Assembly: GCA_033220425.1 (NCBI GenBank)
Contig: CM065648.1
Coordinates: 930,001-994,000 of the forward strand
Reading direction: 5' to 3'
DNA: 64,000 bases
Origin: Lepraria neglecta
Lineage: Eukaryota > Ascomycota > Lecanoromycetes > Lecanorales > Stereocaulaceae
Position numbers and translations under genes: made by a program. Shown piece after piece: positions 1 to 13,442 of this stretch. The notes under the pieces were generated by a model. That model was not told the DNA's origin. It made no database searches and saw only the letters and a program-made list of their open reading frames with translations. Positions within the stretch are counted from its first letter, which is position 1; the number at the start of each line of letters is the position of its first letter.

Positions 1-1
1 G

Positions 2-1132
2 AAAATGATGCACGATTTTGGCGTTTCCAGAACCCACACAATCATCATGGACCTTCCGCTTTCCCTCGACCCTCTGAACCTTGCAAAGAACACACCGGTG
101 GTAGAATACGACCCTTCTAGCCGTTCTCGCTTCGGCATCTTCCCTCGCTATAGACCACAAGAAGTCCGTTGGTTTGAGACGAATCCCTGCTGCATCTTCC
201 ACACTGCCAATTCTTGGAATTCCGTTGACCCTAGCCCCACGCCTGGGCTACCCGGGATGCGAATGGTAAACATACTTGCGTGCCGCCTGACCTCTGCCTC
301 GCTCGTATTCAGTGCCGGCAATCTGGCAGCGCCAACACCCGCCCGCAAAATCCCGGCTGGTTTGGAGGAAGAGGAGCAATGTCGTCTTTACTACTATCAA
401 TTCTGTCTCTCGCGATCGCTCGACCCAGAAGCCAGCAATGATAATTTGATAACGCACCAATGGGCCCTTTCTGCTATTCCATTCGAGTTTCCATCTCTTC
501 GCGACTCTGTCTCAATGTCTGCAGCAAAGTATATCTATGGCTGTTCCGTCTCCGGTACCTCGTTTGGTGCAGCACTCGGCCGAGCCGTCAAGATCAATGC
601 CCTCGTCAAGGTAGACGTGGAAACTCTCATTGAAAGAGGCATCACCAATCCACCAACTCAAATCACTGGCTGCGTCGATACCCGAACTATATCAGAGATC
701 CTAGCAAGCAAAGATCCCAACGACTCTATCAAAATCTTCAAGATGCCAGAAGGCTGGTACACACAAGAATCCCGCTTCGTCCCTCGTGCAAATAGAGTTA
801 GCGAGGATGATGGGTGGCTGCTCGCCTATGTGTTTGATGAGTCTCAACTTGCGGAAGATGAAGAATGTAATCCAGATGCTAAGAGCGAGCTCTGGATAAT
901 CGATGCGAAGAATATGACGGATGTTATTGCTCGGGTGTATTTGCCACAGAGGGTGCCGTACGGGTTACATGGTAATTGGTTCTCGGAGGCTGATGTCCAA
1001 GGGCAGAGGCCTGTGGAAAGGGTTAGGACCATGCCAGTCAGAGAAGGCAAGGAGAACGCTTCTGCTGCTGCTTCGCCGGCTTGGAAAATGTGGATGGCAA
1101 CACGCAGCATAGTAGAGGATTGGCTGCAATGA
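2..1132 (+). CDS. Carotenoid oxygenase (RPE65/CCD family), C-terminal part, 5' end outside window
   Basis: The frame is open at the left edge and ends in TGA at 1130-1132, so this is the last ~375 residues of a larger protein (family members are usually 500-600 residues). These enzymes cleave or isomerise carotenoid or stilbene double bonds with a non-haem Fe(II) held by four histidines on a beta-propeller. Three candidate iron ligands are visible: MHDFGVS at the start, IFHTANSW near residue 66, and PYGLHGNW near residue 320. The fourth should lie upstream, outside the window. The blade motif RVYLPQRVPYGLHGNWF is typical of the family C-terminus. I see no intron in this part. The substrate cannot be told from this fragment. 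Confidence 0.85.
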   Translation, partial: KMMHDFGVSRTHTIIMDLPLSLDPLNLAKNTPVVEYDPSSRSRFGIFPRYRPQEVRWFETNPCCIFHTANSWNSVDPSPTPGLPGMRMVNILACRLTSASLVFSAGNLAAPTPARKIPAGLEEEEQCRLYYYQFCLSRSLDPEASNDNLITHQWALSAIPFEFPSLRDSVSMSAAKYIYGCSVSGTSFGAALGRAVKINALVKVDVETLIERGITNPPTQITGCVDTRTISEILASKDPNDSIKIFKMPEGWYTQESRFVPRANRVSEDDGWLLAYVFDESQLAEDEECNPDAKSELWIIDAKNMTDVIARVYLPQRVPYGLHGNWFSEADVQGQRPVERVRTMPVREGKENASAAASPAWKMWMATRSIVEDWLQ

Positions 1133-1457
1133 TACTCGACTCACTCAGCTTTCTCGTACAACTTCTGGCAGCCTACCCTCCAAACGTGAGCATTCCTTAG
1201 CAACAAGCCCTCAGACGTGTGTCCTTTTTGCTCTCATCGAGCATTGATTGGTCAAAAACAACCAGAAGTAGAGCAGACACTAGCGAAAAAAGAGCTCTGC
1301 TACAGTCACGAAAACGTTATCCAGAACTCCATGTGCGGCCTCTTTGGCCACCATTTAAGGACAATCATCTTGCATTTATTACTCCTGGAAGCAACTTCTC
1401 TAAGACATTGACCCTTTGTTGCGTTTATGCCACTCATATTGATCCAATATCCGCTCG

Positions 1458-2272
1458 TCACCCCTCCATCTCTCCACTACCACCACTCTTATCTATCCCC
1501 AAACTAAAGGACAGCTTGATACTATGCCTAGGAGGTCCTCCCGCAGGGCCAGGCTCCTGATCCTCGTGCTGGCGCTTCAACGGGATGGTGACAATCTTGC
1601 TGCGTAATGATTAGATCATTGACAATCCTGTTCGTCATTGGAACGGGGTAGCATACGACTGAGTGTCCTGTTCTTTGTGCTCCACATCCTGCTTCGGAGA
1701 TCTGGAATCATCTAGCTTCTCGTAAAGCTTCTCCAACAGGCTGTTATTCAGCTCCTGGCTATTGATTAGCGCGAGTTGAGAACGCCATGTCTGAAAAGGT
1801 TAAGCCATACTAATAATTCCTTATTGTGTACTGTCAAGGCGTTGTTCTCCGCCTTCAAGCCCTCCTTCTCCGCTTTGCTAAGCTCATACTTGTGCTATCA
1901 TTAAGAACCACAGCGTCAGCGTACGTCGATCCACCCGCATTGCCAGGAGGATTAGGGAACTCGAGCTCCGCTACGGTGCCCTTCCCTGCCCAAAATTGCT
2001 TCTTCTCCTAGTGTATGAATATCAGTACATGAGCTAAAGATTTATCATGCTATTGAGACGCGACTAACCACCTTCAGCTCCTGCGTCTGCTTCTCGATCT
2101 CCACCATGCATTTCTCCCTAGTCGCCTTTATTGTCTTTTCACACAGCTGCTTTTCAAAGGGCGTGATCCCCATGTTTCCGTCGTTGTTCTCGGGAGATTC
2201 ATCTTTCTCTGTTGCTGGTGGTGGTGGTGGTGGGAACGCCATATTTGCTGTTGTGTTTGTTTTTGTTGACAT
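1458..2272 (-). CDS. Small coiled-coil protein of unknown function, multi-exon
   Basis: Reconstructed from several short pieces. Exon 1 (2272-2072) starts MSTKTNTTANMAF, has a Pro run, then an acidic/basic helical stretch (EKQLCEKTIKATREK). An intron 2071-2008 ends TACACTAG. The next exon gives KKQFWAGKGTVAELEFPNPP and later a strongly helical run (YELSKAEKEGLKAENNALT). Introns 1831-1791 and 1656-1600 keep phase into NSLLEKLYEKLDD and a C-terminal KIVTIPLKRQHEDQEP, with TGA at 1458-1460. The Glu/Lys/Leu heptad-like middle suggests a coiled coil. One junction, near 1885-1930, does not resolve: no good splice pair joins the frames, so there may be an unseen intron or a one-base lesion. I do not recognise the family. 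Coding on this strand is supported by three phase-consistent introns. Confidence 0.55.
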
Positions 2273-4453
2273 GTCGAATTCAGTGCGGCCGGGACGCGGT
2301 ATATACTCAAAACAAAGGCTTTCAGGCCGAAAAATAACCGGTCAACACCGCTCAAGTGGCAAATATATATATGTATCTGCTGCAAGGCAGAAAACTCTGA
2401 AAAGAATGACTAACTAAATGATAAGAATTCATGGAGTAATTATAGACGTCTCTGTCTATTTGCTAGCAATCTGCCTATTGGGCAACGGAGAAAGACAATC
2501 AAATCGTTGAATGGCAATCAGATTGCGACAGTATCACGGCTTCTGAGGTGCTAAATTTGGCAGATTAGTCATTCTACACATAGTATTCTCTAATGAGGTG
2601 GAGCCTATGGTTTCGATATACAAACCAATACGAGTTTTCTAAGCCGCTGAAGTCATTCAGAAAGAGGGTCTACGGAGTTCACTTTCTAGGAGGTTGGAGT
2701 TTGTAAACTCTATGTTGCAAGATGAGATGATTTCTTAAAGTTGCCGGAGCACGTGATAAGGAATGCTGCACTTCAGGATTTGCTTGTTTTGAAGTCCAAA
2801 CTTGCGAAAGCTTAGCTCCTCGAACGTCGAAGGTCCGACCTCTGAGACTTTGGGGTATTCGAAGGCTCTTGGCAATTAGGGTCGAGAACTTGGATTGTGT
2901 TAAACGATAGCCTGATGGAGCTTCGTGTGCCTCATGCTCATAGGGCATGTCCCCTGAAGTGGCGCTGGTCTGTCCCATCTTCGCGGTCTTCGGAATTGCC
3001 TCACCGCTGTAACATCTGCGGTTGAAACGCCATAGTCCAATGGCATTGAGAGCTTGCCTTGATGTCATCCTAGCTGCGTTCGAATTATGCTATTCTCAAT
3101 GCTAGCTTGCCTCGCTTTTGCGTTGTCCAGTTGATGACTCTGACAGGCGTCCGTATGTATCGGTCCAATGGAAACTTACCTCTACAATATTTTCAACAAT
3201 GTGTTTAGAAAGCCTGCATGAATTCTTCTTGAATTGCTTCTATACGACATTTTCATCAGGGTTCTAACCCCTGCAGAGTGGCGTTTTGATTGTCCCTGAG
3301 CCCAGCCTTGTTCATTTTTAATCTTTACAGGCCTCGAAGTCTGCTGATTCCCTGATGACAAGAAGTATTAACATGTTACCGCCCAATACTATTGGAGTTC
3401 ATACAGGTGGCGTGCTGTCACTACCAGCCAGCTGTGTATGTGATGAGCCTTTATAACTCAGAGCTGGAACGTTACTACTACGCTTGAAGCACTTTCACTA
3501 GGTGGAGACCGGGCTAGACTATGAAGTAAGCAGACAAATGTTATCAAACTCTGCTTCATACTTTAGAGTTAGACATCACTTTTATACTGGATATATAAAT
3601 AACCAGATAAAGGCCGTGCTAGGCCGTGAAGAGAACCAGCAAGTATTGTCCAGTTCTGCCTTCACGCGCGATCGGCATTGTTGTCACGGAGTAAGACTCT
3701 TCATTAGAGAGTCAGCAGCACCCGTTGTCACTGAAAATAAGTCCCTTCACAGTAAAAAACTTGTTATATGGGAGTTTAACGCCGGACTGGTGAGTCTTCA
3801 CGGTTGGGGGGTGGGGGGATTTCTGTTCTTTATCCACGACTATATATTCCCCGGTTCTCCCCCCAACTTTATTTCTCTTCTATATGCCGGAGCTCCAAGC
3901 TTGGGCTCCACCAACACCAAGGGCTTTGGCCTTCTGGTACTTGGTTAAATACAGCCTTCTTCTTCTTTTTTCTTTCTCCTACCTTGGTTAAGACCCATAC
4001 CTTCTTCCAATATCTACTTCGATACTTACCCTTCAGTACAACAAGTATATACACACATTGACACGTATGCTCGAAGACGCATACATATACTCTCTTCTTA
4101 TACTTGACCCTTCTACTACCTCTTCAACCTCTATTTTTTTTGTTGGATGAACACGTACATGAAAATATAGACACTGGGGACAATCCTTTGAGGCATCCCG
4201 GCCGTGACTATCTTCTATCCCACGTCGACCGGTATGAGGACAAAATCAATGCTACCGCTTTCTCCGGTCACATTTATTGACTAAGCTTAGCTCTTGATCT
4301 CGCTTATCGCTAGCACGATCAACATAACAAGCTCATCGTCCCATCACTTCGACCACAACACCCTTCCTAGCTCCCTGCCCCAACGACAATCCTCTTCCTC
4401 TCAGCCTCTACTTCCTCTGAGTCTTGATGGTCATCATCATCGTATTCAGCGCG

Positions 4454-5430
4454 TCGAGGTCATCAAATAGTTAACCTACCCATTGTCGTGGCTGGTCTTC
4501 ATCGTCTGAAGTGATGCAAGATTTCTAGCTCCCTTCACCAACGAGGGCCCTTTTGCTGTTCAGCTTCCATATCTTCGGAGTTTCGATCATCACCTTTCCT
4601 CAGTGCCTCAATTCCATCAAATGGACAAACCACCCACTATCATGGCTGGGAGCCGATGGAAGGCTTCTGTGAGCCCCGCGACCGAGGCCTTGTTTACGAA
4701 GCCATGAATTACGTTGACGTATTCTCACCCAGCGTTTCCGTCACCAGAATTGATGCAAGACTTTTCTCGATGCAAGACTTTTCTCGATGCAAGACTTTTC
4801 TCGATGCGAACACAACCAGCCCACACTTGAATAGCTCTCATCATTGGTCACAACGGAGACCGATATTGCACAATTCATGGTAGACTTTGGGCAATCACCA
4901 TCAGCGTTGCCTTGATTGGAAGTGCAGGTGTTGGTAAGGTCAGCTACCTCAAGCTCTATAATACACCGATACTGACTTCAAAAGCGCCCTCAACGACGGA
5001 TGTGGGCCTTATTTTCGCGGAAACTGGCGTCGCCCCTGCTCCAACCAACTGCACCGTAATGAATAGGCACAACATGAACACGAGTGCCAACGATATCAAA
5101 CATCTTCAAACTCAGCCGAATTGATTCTGACGCTGACCACGTCTCTATTTCTGATACAGCGGCCGATCCCTTGGGCAACGAGCCCACAATTTCTGATTAC
5201 CTCATGAGCGAGGAATTTACCTCGCCAAGTGTGTCTACCAGGAAGAGCGAGAACAACACCAATGCTGACTTCAAAATCCACAGCAGCGACAGACGTGGGC
5301 ATCAGCTTCCAATCCTTCTAGGTCTTGGTAATCATCACCATCCTCAAGGCTTCGAGGTCATCAAATGGACAACCTAGACACTACCATGGCTGTTCTTCAT
5401 CATTAGAAGTGATGTATGATTTTTCTCGAC
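4454..5430 (+). repeat. Three diverged copies of a short repeat unit
   Basis: Copies begin near 4454, 4609 and 5351. Each contains a variant of CATCAAATGGACAACC, then a CACTATCATGGCTG-like block. Copies 1 and 3 continue with TCTTCATCnnnnGAAGTGATG. A run related to the tail of the unit (GATGCAAGAnTTTCT) also lies at 4753 next to the 17-bp tandem repeat. Divergence is high, with many transitions, so these are old duplications. Confidence 0.6.
4754..4804 (+). repeat. 17-bp tandem repeat, three perfect units
   Basis: TGCAAGACTTTTCTCGA is repeated three times without mismatch (4754-4770, 4771-4787, 4788-4804), followed by a diverged fourth start TGCGAAC. It sits in the gene-poor interval. Confidence 0.95.
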
Positions 5431-5780
5431 GGGTGAACATAGCCCAATACGCTAATTCCAAAGACTGAGCGAATGTACTGCACTTGACCTGGATGGAAGA
5501 TGAATTAGCCAGAGATAGAACTCGTGGAGTCCGCGCAACCAGCCAAACTCTTGGGGTCGGAGACCTCGCACCTGCCGTTCCTGCTCAGGTGGGTACTATC
5601 ACCTGGACCAATGACTGGGATGCAAGAATCGTTTGGGAACTATAAACACAGCTACAAGCTCAGAGAAATGGATTTTCGCGCTGATCTCGGCTCTGCTGAC
5701 GCTGGGTTTGTCCATTCCACGCGCAACGAGCCCACTATCTCGGATTATTTGGGAGTGGAGGCGTTCAAATCACATCTGTG
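5175..5780 (+). repeat. Pair of diverged duplicates sharing an NEPTISDYL-coding segment
   Basis: CAACGAGCCCACAATTTCTGATTA near 5178 and CAACGAGCCCACTATCTCGGATTA near 5724 encode the same nonapeptide NEPTISDYL in open plus frames, followed by related E-x-F-x-S residues. The two lie about 545 bp apart. The preserved peptide despite silent changes hints that an ancestral duplicated segment was once coding on the plus strand. Confidence 0.55.
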
Positions 5781-6360
5781 GCTACCTTCTATGCGCCACG
5801 TATCGTGGTGATCTGGCTTCGGCAGCCGCAAAGAGTCACTCGCATGCGAATCTCTAAACGCCTGGCCATAAGCCAAGTGATCCTTGGGTATCCATACCTC
5901 AACGTTTCTACCCATTGCTACATGTGCGTGGCATCTTGAGTCTGTTTTAATCTCGACCAAATTGGAGAGTGGAATTGGTTCCTTGTCAGCACCAAAGAGC
6001 GCCTCCAATCGCCAAGAACATGTGAAGAGGACGAAGAAATTACCTAGAAATTCTTCTTCGATCCGGCTACATACCAGGAGGCTTTGGCAGTTCTCAAAGG
6101 AGGTAGCCATGAGAAACATAATTCCGGAGGGCAAAAGAGCTCGGATGTGCGCATGAGCAAGGGTTTCAAGCAGAGAACCGGAAAGATGTTAGGGAAGTAC
6201 GGCTCCAGACGAGGCCATTCAACTGCATGACATCCCTAATGCTCCATTGGCCCGCAATAACAGCCCTTAGATCGATGGCAGAGCATCCACCCGCGAACAG
6301 AAGTGTCAGCTGAATTCCGCGCAGTCCCTGGCTACGTCAGAGACTCAACCACTCAAACCG

Positions 6361-7815
6361 ACCACGAACGTGGGCAGAGACTCCTCCGTCCAGACATCCC
6401 ACTTTACCTTGGCTGCCAGTCCTGCTCCTGTTGGGCAGATAAACTGTAGTAAAGAGAGCGAGGCTCCAAATACACTTGCTGAGCTACTGAATAGAAAAAG
6501 TCGACCTTTTAAGTCAGCGACGGCCTCACTTTCTAATCGGTCCCCACTGGCCCCCGCAATACCAGCCCTCGGCAGAAGAACCAGCCGCGTACCAAAGAAT
6601 TTCGCAACAAGACACATTCCGTGGGGCTTGTCCAGATGAGAGAAGTCATCACTGTATCTCAGCGAGCAGAACAATGGATCAGGTCTACGATCTCAACCAC
6701 GAGGAGGACGCCTTCTGGGCAACCAGACTTACCATCTGATCTGCAGTCCAGAACATTGCATTGAATTAGTCAAAGGAATTCCTGCCACACATGAAGAGCT
6801 CCTATCCGGCGACAGTGGGATCATTCTCATTGAATACCTCGTTTCCCTGGAGGAAAATCCAACAAAGTCGGCTTTGTAGTCCACACTGGATCCGATATCG
6901 CCCAAATACCGAGAAACGCAATTGAGTCTTGGAAACCAGGCGCTCATTTCATCAACACCCCAGAACGTGAAACCACGCGCGGAAAGAATGTTTGTTCCGA
7001 CGGTATCAGAGGTGGGAGCGTATTCCTGAAATTGCACAGCCAACCACCTCGCTACCAAGATCACAGGCGGCACGACAGACAAGTTGATCAGAAGGAAGCA
7101 GCTACAGCACTGGCAGTTTATGACGGAGTATCCCATCGATGGCTGGGCACCTCGTTTCAGGGGTTCAACCGAGGTCCGCCCGCGCCGCATTTCCAACGAG
7201 ATGTATGGTCAGTACAAGCCAGATAAAACCATCCCGGTCAAGCGCTTGTTTTGGAAGAATTGGACGAGGTGAAGATGGAAACAATTGGGGGCGCGATCAT
7301 AGTGGCATTGCAGCAATCCTTGTATACGGGACGCAGTGTCTCGAAGTTATGCTACTAGCTGTATTACTGATCAACCTTATCACCACCATCACCTTTATTT
7401 CCGGATCGGCTGTATTCGACGATTCAATTCTCGGCCGCTCGGTATGTTCCAAGCCTCCAAATCTTCCTTTTCTTGTGTACGGGATACAGCGTCTCTCGAG
7501 CTACACCGTCAGTGATATACCTGATCAGTGTATCATTGCGAAAAAATGTGTATGATCTGGTGGCATGGGATGATTTCTGGATATGCTGACCTCATTCTAC
7601 ACCAACAGCCTGTGAGATGTTTGACTTTGTAATCATGTCTACCATCAATAACATCAGCGCGGAGGAATTTTCCATGCTTCTCCAGGTGCAGAGAGCAACA
7701 AGCACCTTGAGTAGGGCTGACGCAGAGTGTGCCTCCCCCACGAACGTGGGCAGAGAGTCGTCCGTTCAGACGTCGCACACTACTTTACCTGCCAGTCCTG
7801 GCCTTGTGGGGCAGA
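6361..7815 (+). repeat. Dispersed ~80-bp direct repeat, copies at 6361-6441 and 7735-7815
   Basis: Both copies start CCACGAACGTGGGCAGAGA and run through TCCGTnCAGACnTC and CCAGTCCTG to GGGGCAGA with scattered substitutions. A second pair lies inside the same interval: TTGTATACGGGACGCAGTGT at 7319 and TTGTGTACGGGATACAGCGT near 7474. Together they show layered duplication in the gene-poor region. Confidence 0.7.
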
Positions 7816-9079
7816 AGAATTGACCTATTGTAAGGAAGGGAAAATGGGCCTATGCCATCGACGTCCGAGCTGACCAGTGCTGGGACACTGCTACATACGG
7901 AAGAGGTTTACGTACAATAAGTGTGAGGAGGAAACACTTTCCATAGCAGGGTCATCCATTCAGATTACCGTCGATTTATCCCCAGTAATTCCCTGGCGAG
8001 TCCTTGGAAGGACTGCCTGGCATACCGAGCTACGTTGCTTCATCATCGCCTACAGCAAGATCGATGCCACGCTCATGCCCTCCCAGACCTCGATCGGCAG
8101 GATCTCGAGCTTCTAGTTGGGTTCCTACATTCCTCGAACCTGATGAGCTAGTTCACGGGCTACGTCTAGCAGCAAGAGCGACATTGTTGACTCATGCAAG
8201 ATGTTCTTTACGAGTCAGGGCTTTCAAGAATGGCAAATCATTGACCAGAAGCCCAAAGGAGATTGGAATTTAAAGAGCAAGAAGCCAGGGATACCCAATG
8301 AGCCAAGATACAAAAAGCTTACGAACGCAAGGCGTGGGAAGAGATGAATGAATTGATCTTATGGATGGCTTGGGTCTGCGAAGCAAACCTTGAATCGAGC
8401 AGGAGATTACCAGCGTCTGCGGAGATGGCGAGGGCAGCAAGGCGGTAAAGGTCTCGCGAGAGGCGAGACGACTTTAGGTGGTGGCTACCTATCACTCAAT
8501 TCCCTCATGGGTCGTAACTTCACGGCTCAAAGACCTCAATACCGATTGCATACTCTTCATGCACAATGTCAACGACGCCAGCTCCCGTGGAAAAGAAGAG
8601 ACTTGGGGCCGAAACAGTGAAGGTCTGCATAAGAATTGTGAAGAGTGCCGAGATCCGGGCGAGTTATGTGAAGGCCGGGCAGGATTCGGAGGTCCCAAGT
8701 GTACATAATTCATAGCTTACCTAGTGAATTGCATCGTTGATGTTTTGATCTCGGCCCTAAGGGGCTAGCGTCCGTAGGTATTTCAGTCCCACTTTTCCTT
8801 CGCTTGTTTTCTTTTCTTTCAAAACATTCAAACCAGATCTTTTTTCCTCCAACAAGAGTCCCACCTCAGGTCTCTTGTTTATCAAGTCATACAGGACACT
8901 ACAGTGTCCTCCGTGATCAAATCCCTTGCAGACAAAAGTCCGCATCAACAGAAGCAAAGGTACGCGGTCACCTCACTTGTGCCCATCTAATCTACGCACT
9001 TCCACACTCTTTCACACACCTCCACCTATCTCAGAGTCTTCTCATCCATCCATCCCATCTTCCTGAAGCATCAACCCAT

Positions 9080-9317
9080 CAATTCCACATTGTACTGCAT
9101 CAGCAGTTCCCTGCATCTCATCACCGGCGCATCAGCTTGATCTTGATTAACGGCGTCAATTGAGGCCAGAGCTGTCACACAAACAGACGCGACCAGATCG
9201 TTGCAAAATTCCTCATCATCTTCACCACCTCTCACCTCCACCCCCACCTTCTTATCAATTGCAAATTGTATTGTACTGCATCAGCACTTCCTTGCATCTC
9301 ATCACCAACGCCTCAGC
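9080..9317 (+). repeat. Duplicated ~60-bp block in the leader of the helicase gene
   Basis: Blocks at about 9080-9138 and 9252-9317 share ATTGTACTGCATCAGCA, then TTCCnTGCATCTCATCACC and GCnTCAGC. Both lie in a strongly CT/CA-rich tract upstream of the helicase ATG at 9486, as expected for a fungal 5' leader or core promoter of a highly expressed gene. Confidence 0.65.
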
Positions 9318-9485
9318 TCGGAAAATTTTCATCATCTTCACTGCCTCCAACCCAACCTCGCTTCTTTCACTTCGAACCGCTGTTGCAATTTCTGCAAGCC
9401 TTTCTACATTCGTGACACAACACCATCAACAGACCGACGTTGGCTAACTTGGTGCAACAGCCTGATAGACCAACGTTCTGTCACC

Positions 9486-11601
<2,116 letters not shown>

Positions 11602-12490
11602 AACTAGATGATCTTGACGTGGAGAAGTCTGCCACCCAGGCTCCTCTGGGTGAGTGTGCCACTCCTATTCTTTTGTGATCTACTCCGGATGGTCTGATCT
11701 CAGGCAAAGCCAACTAATCTTCGCTTGCGAGCTGATGGTGTGGTAGATGAGACGGGTGCCATGACATTTTCCTTTCTCCTATTGTAGCATAGCAGCAAGG
11801 GGCCGAGGTTGACAAATATGTTGCTTGCTTGCCTTTACGATCGATCTCTGCATCCCTGATTCGGCTTTTGGGCGATCTCCGAAAGCACATTGTTTACTGT
11901 CCAATTTTGCCCCTTTTCCCTTATCGCGACTTCATTCCGACGAAACACCTGCAATCTCCCACGCCTGGCCAAAATCCGGCTGCCAGAACCAGGCCCACCG
12001 CGTCAAATCACATAATCCACAATTCATCACCCTGGTGAGGACAACCGGCGAGCTAATTACGCTAGCATCTGGCTGTGCCCACAATTGCCCGTCCGCCTCA
12101 CCTCAGTTCTGGTAAACAACACACTCACTCAGCCGGTTGGGCTACTCATTGCATCCAAAACATTAGTAGCAGCTCTATTGGCACAAGCACAAGCATCAGA
12201 CGCACGTCAAGCCAGGGAGGGCTCAACTCTCGACACCACTCAGCCAGAGCCTAGCAAGGCTTTCGGTGAGGGCGTCACAGCACCGGCTGGTAAGCCCACA
12301 ACACAGACAAACGCCGGTCAGCCAGCAGCAACGCAGCCATCATCCACCGAGTTAAACATGACGGGTGAGAGTCCAAATAGACTGCAGTGCTTTGCTAGCA
12401 ACAATCAAGTTGATCACGTTGACGGTGAAGATAATACGCCATGGTAAGTCAAAGTCCGTCCATGGTGTAAGACCGCCTTGAGTCGATGTC
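11602..12490. other. Intergenic, helicase 3' flank
   Basis: No conserved domain on either strand. A plus frame at 12085-12447 (120 codons, Ala/Thr/Gln-rich) is open but has no family resemblance and no clear splice partners. It could be relict upstream sequence of the decayed transporter that follows. Confidence 0.5.
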
Positions 12491-12791
12491 ATGTCACTGA
12501 CGACTTTAAATTTAGATCAAACGCACAGATCACAGCTCCAAACCAGATGCAGCAGTTTACTAGCATCCCACAAAGATCTATGCATGGCTGGCGTCCTTAA
12601 AAAGCTCAATAGACACTGTCAAGAAATGCAGGACGAAATTGATGCGTGCTTAAAGCTGCCTGCAAATGTGAGCACAGAGCACGCCCCTGACCCGTACTAC
12701 CTCCGGGCACACTTTATAGCTCCAGTCGACAGCGGCCCAGCGGCATGGCGCTTCCTCTTCGGTGCCTTCATGATAGAAGCATTCCAATGGG

Positions 12792-12846
12792 GCAAGCGTA
12801 GCCTTCACGAACCACAACCCCTACGAAACTAACACCATGATAACAG
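12792..12846 (+). other. Apparent GC-AG intron in the MFS relict
   Basis: Removing 12792-12846 joins ...FQWG to FALSFGVFQ, the contiguous first helix expected in this family. The donor reads GCAAGC rather than GTAAGC, a CTAAC branch-like site precedes the acceptor, and the acceptor is ACAG. It may be a genuine minor-class GC donor or a GT to GC mutation after the gene died. Confidence 0.65.
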
Positions 12847-13302
12847 GTTTTGCCCTCTCCTTCGGCGTCTTCCAAAATTACTACTCCTCTCACCCTCCAT
12901 TTTTTGGCAACAAAGAATATCGCAGTCATCGGCATGCTGGGCACGGGCGTGCTCTATTTGGTGGCTCCGCTCATGGCACCACTCGTAAGCGCTGGCCGCA
13001 ATGGCGTAGGCAAATGATCTTGTTTGGCTGGGCCATCATCGTTCTAAGCCTGGTAGCAGCTAGCTTCGCAACTACAATCGGAGTGCTTATCGCTTCGCAA
13101 GGTGTGCTCTACAGCATTGGCTTCACAGTAATGTACTTACCAATAATCAGCATGCTAAACGAGTGGTTCGTGGCTCGACGCGGTCTCGCTTTCGGCATCA
13201 TCACCGCTGCTACCGGGGTCAGTGGGGTTGCTCTGCCTTTTATTCTCGACACACTACTAGACTCCTAAGGCTATCCGAATACCCTCCGCGCTTTCGCCGT
13301 CA

Positions 13303-13442
13303 ATCCGTTACTTGATTGCTTTCTATGCGATTCTAGAAGCCTGTTGCTAGCCGTTCTTTGTCTGTTTTGGCCATATATGGGGCCCTTGGGGGCCCCATTA
13401 GCTAGACATCCTTCCCAGCCTATTGCCACATTGCAACAGTCA
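13303..13442 (+). other. 140-bp insert flanked by GTCA repeats in the MFS relict
   Basis: GTCA occurs at 13299-13302 and 13439-13442. Deleting one repeat plus the intervening DNA restores an unbroken frame (AFAV joined to TLVTLTGPVLP), so the segment looks like a small insertion with a 4-bp target duplication. An intron reading (GTCAAT...CAACAG) leaves the wrong frame. The insert has no long terminal inverted repeats, but contains a GC-rich palindromic patch, GGGGCCCTTGGGGGCCCC. Confidence 0.55.

Larger units (their letters stand above)
2273..8750. other. Gene-poor interval with diverged repeats, no convincing gene
   Basis: About 6.5 kb in which no frame shows a recognisable domain, a consistent exon series or convincing coding character on either strand. 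The longest frames (about 130-155 codons, e.g. minus 2679-3068, 5745-6134 and 6729-7196) have stop-laden surroundings and no family resemblance I can name. The stretch 3940-4150 is pyrimidine-rich with T and TTC runs. Several internal duplications at different spacings (listed separately) suggest old, mutated duplicated sequence. A decayed gene on the minus strand between 5.7 and 7.8 kb cannot be excluded. Confidence 0.5.

Noticed and set aside
2679-3068. 129-codon minus frame as a gene
   Set aside because: No recognisable domain, no splice partners, and it is in a region of scattered stops. Length alone is not enough.
6729-7196. 155-codon minus frame as a membrane protein
   Set aside because: It has one hydrophobic patch but overlaps plus-strand frames of similar quality and shows no family signature.
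13299-13439. GTCAAT...CAACAG as a normal intron in the MFS gene
   Set aside because: Splicing it leaves the wrong phase and an immediate stop (TCA CTC TAG). A target-duplicating insert fits exactly.
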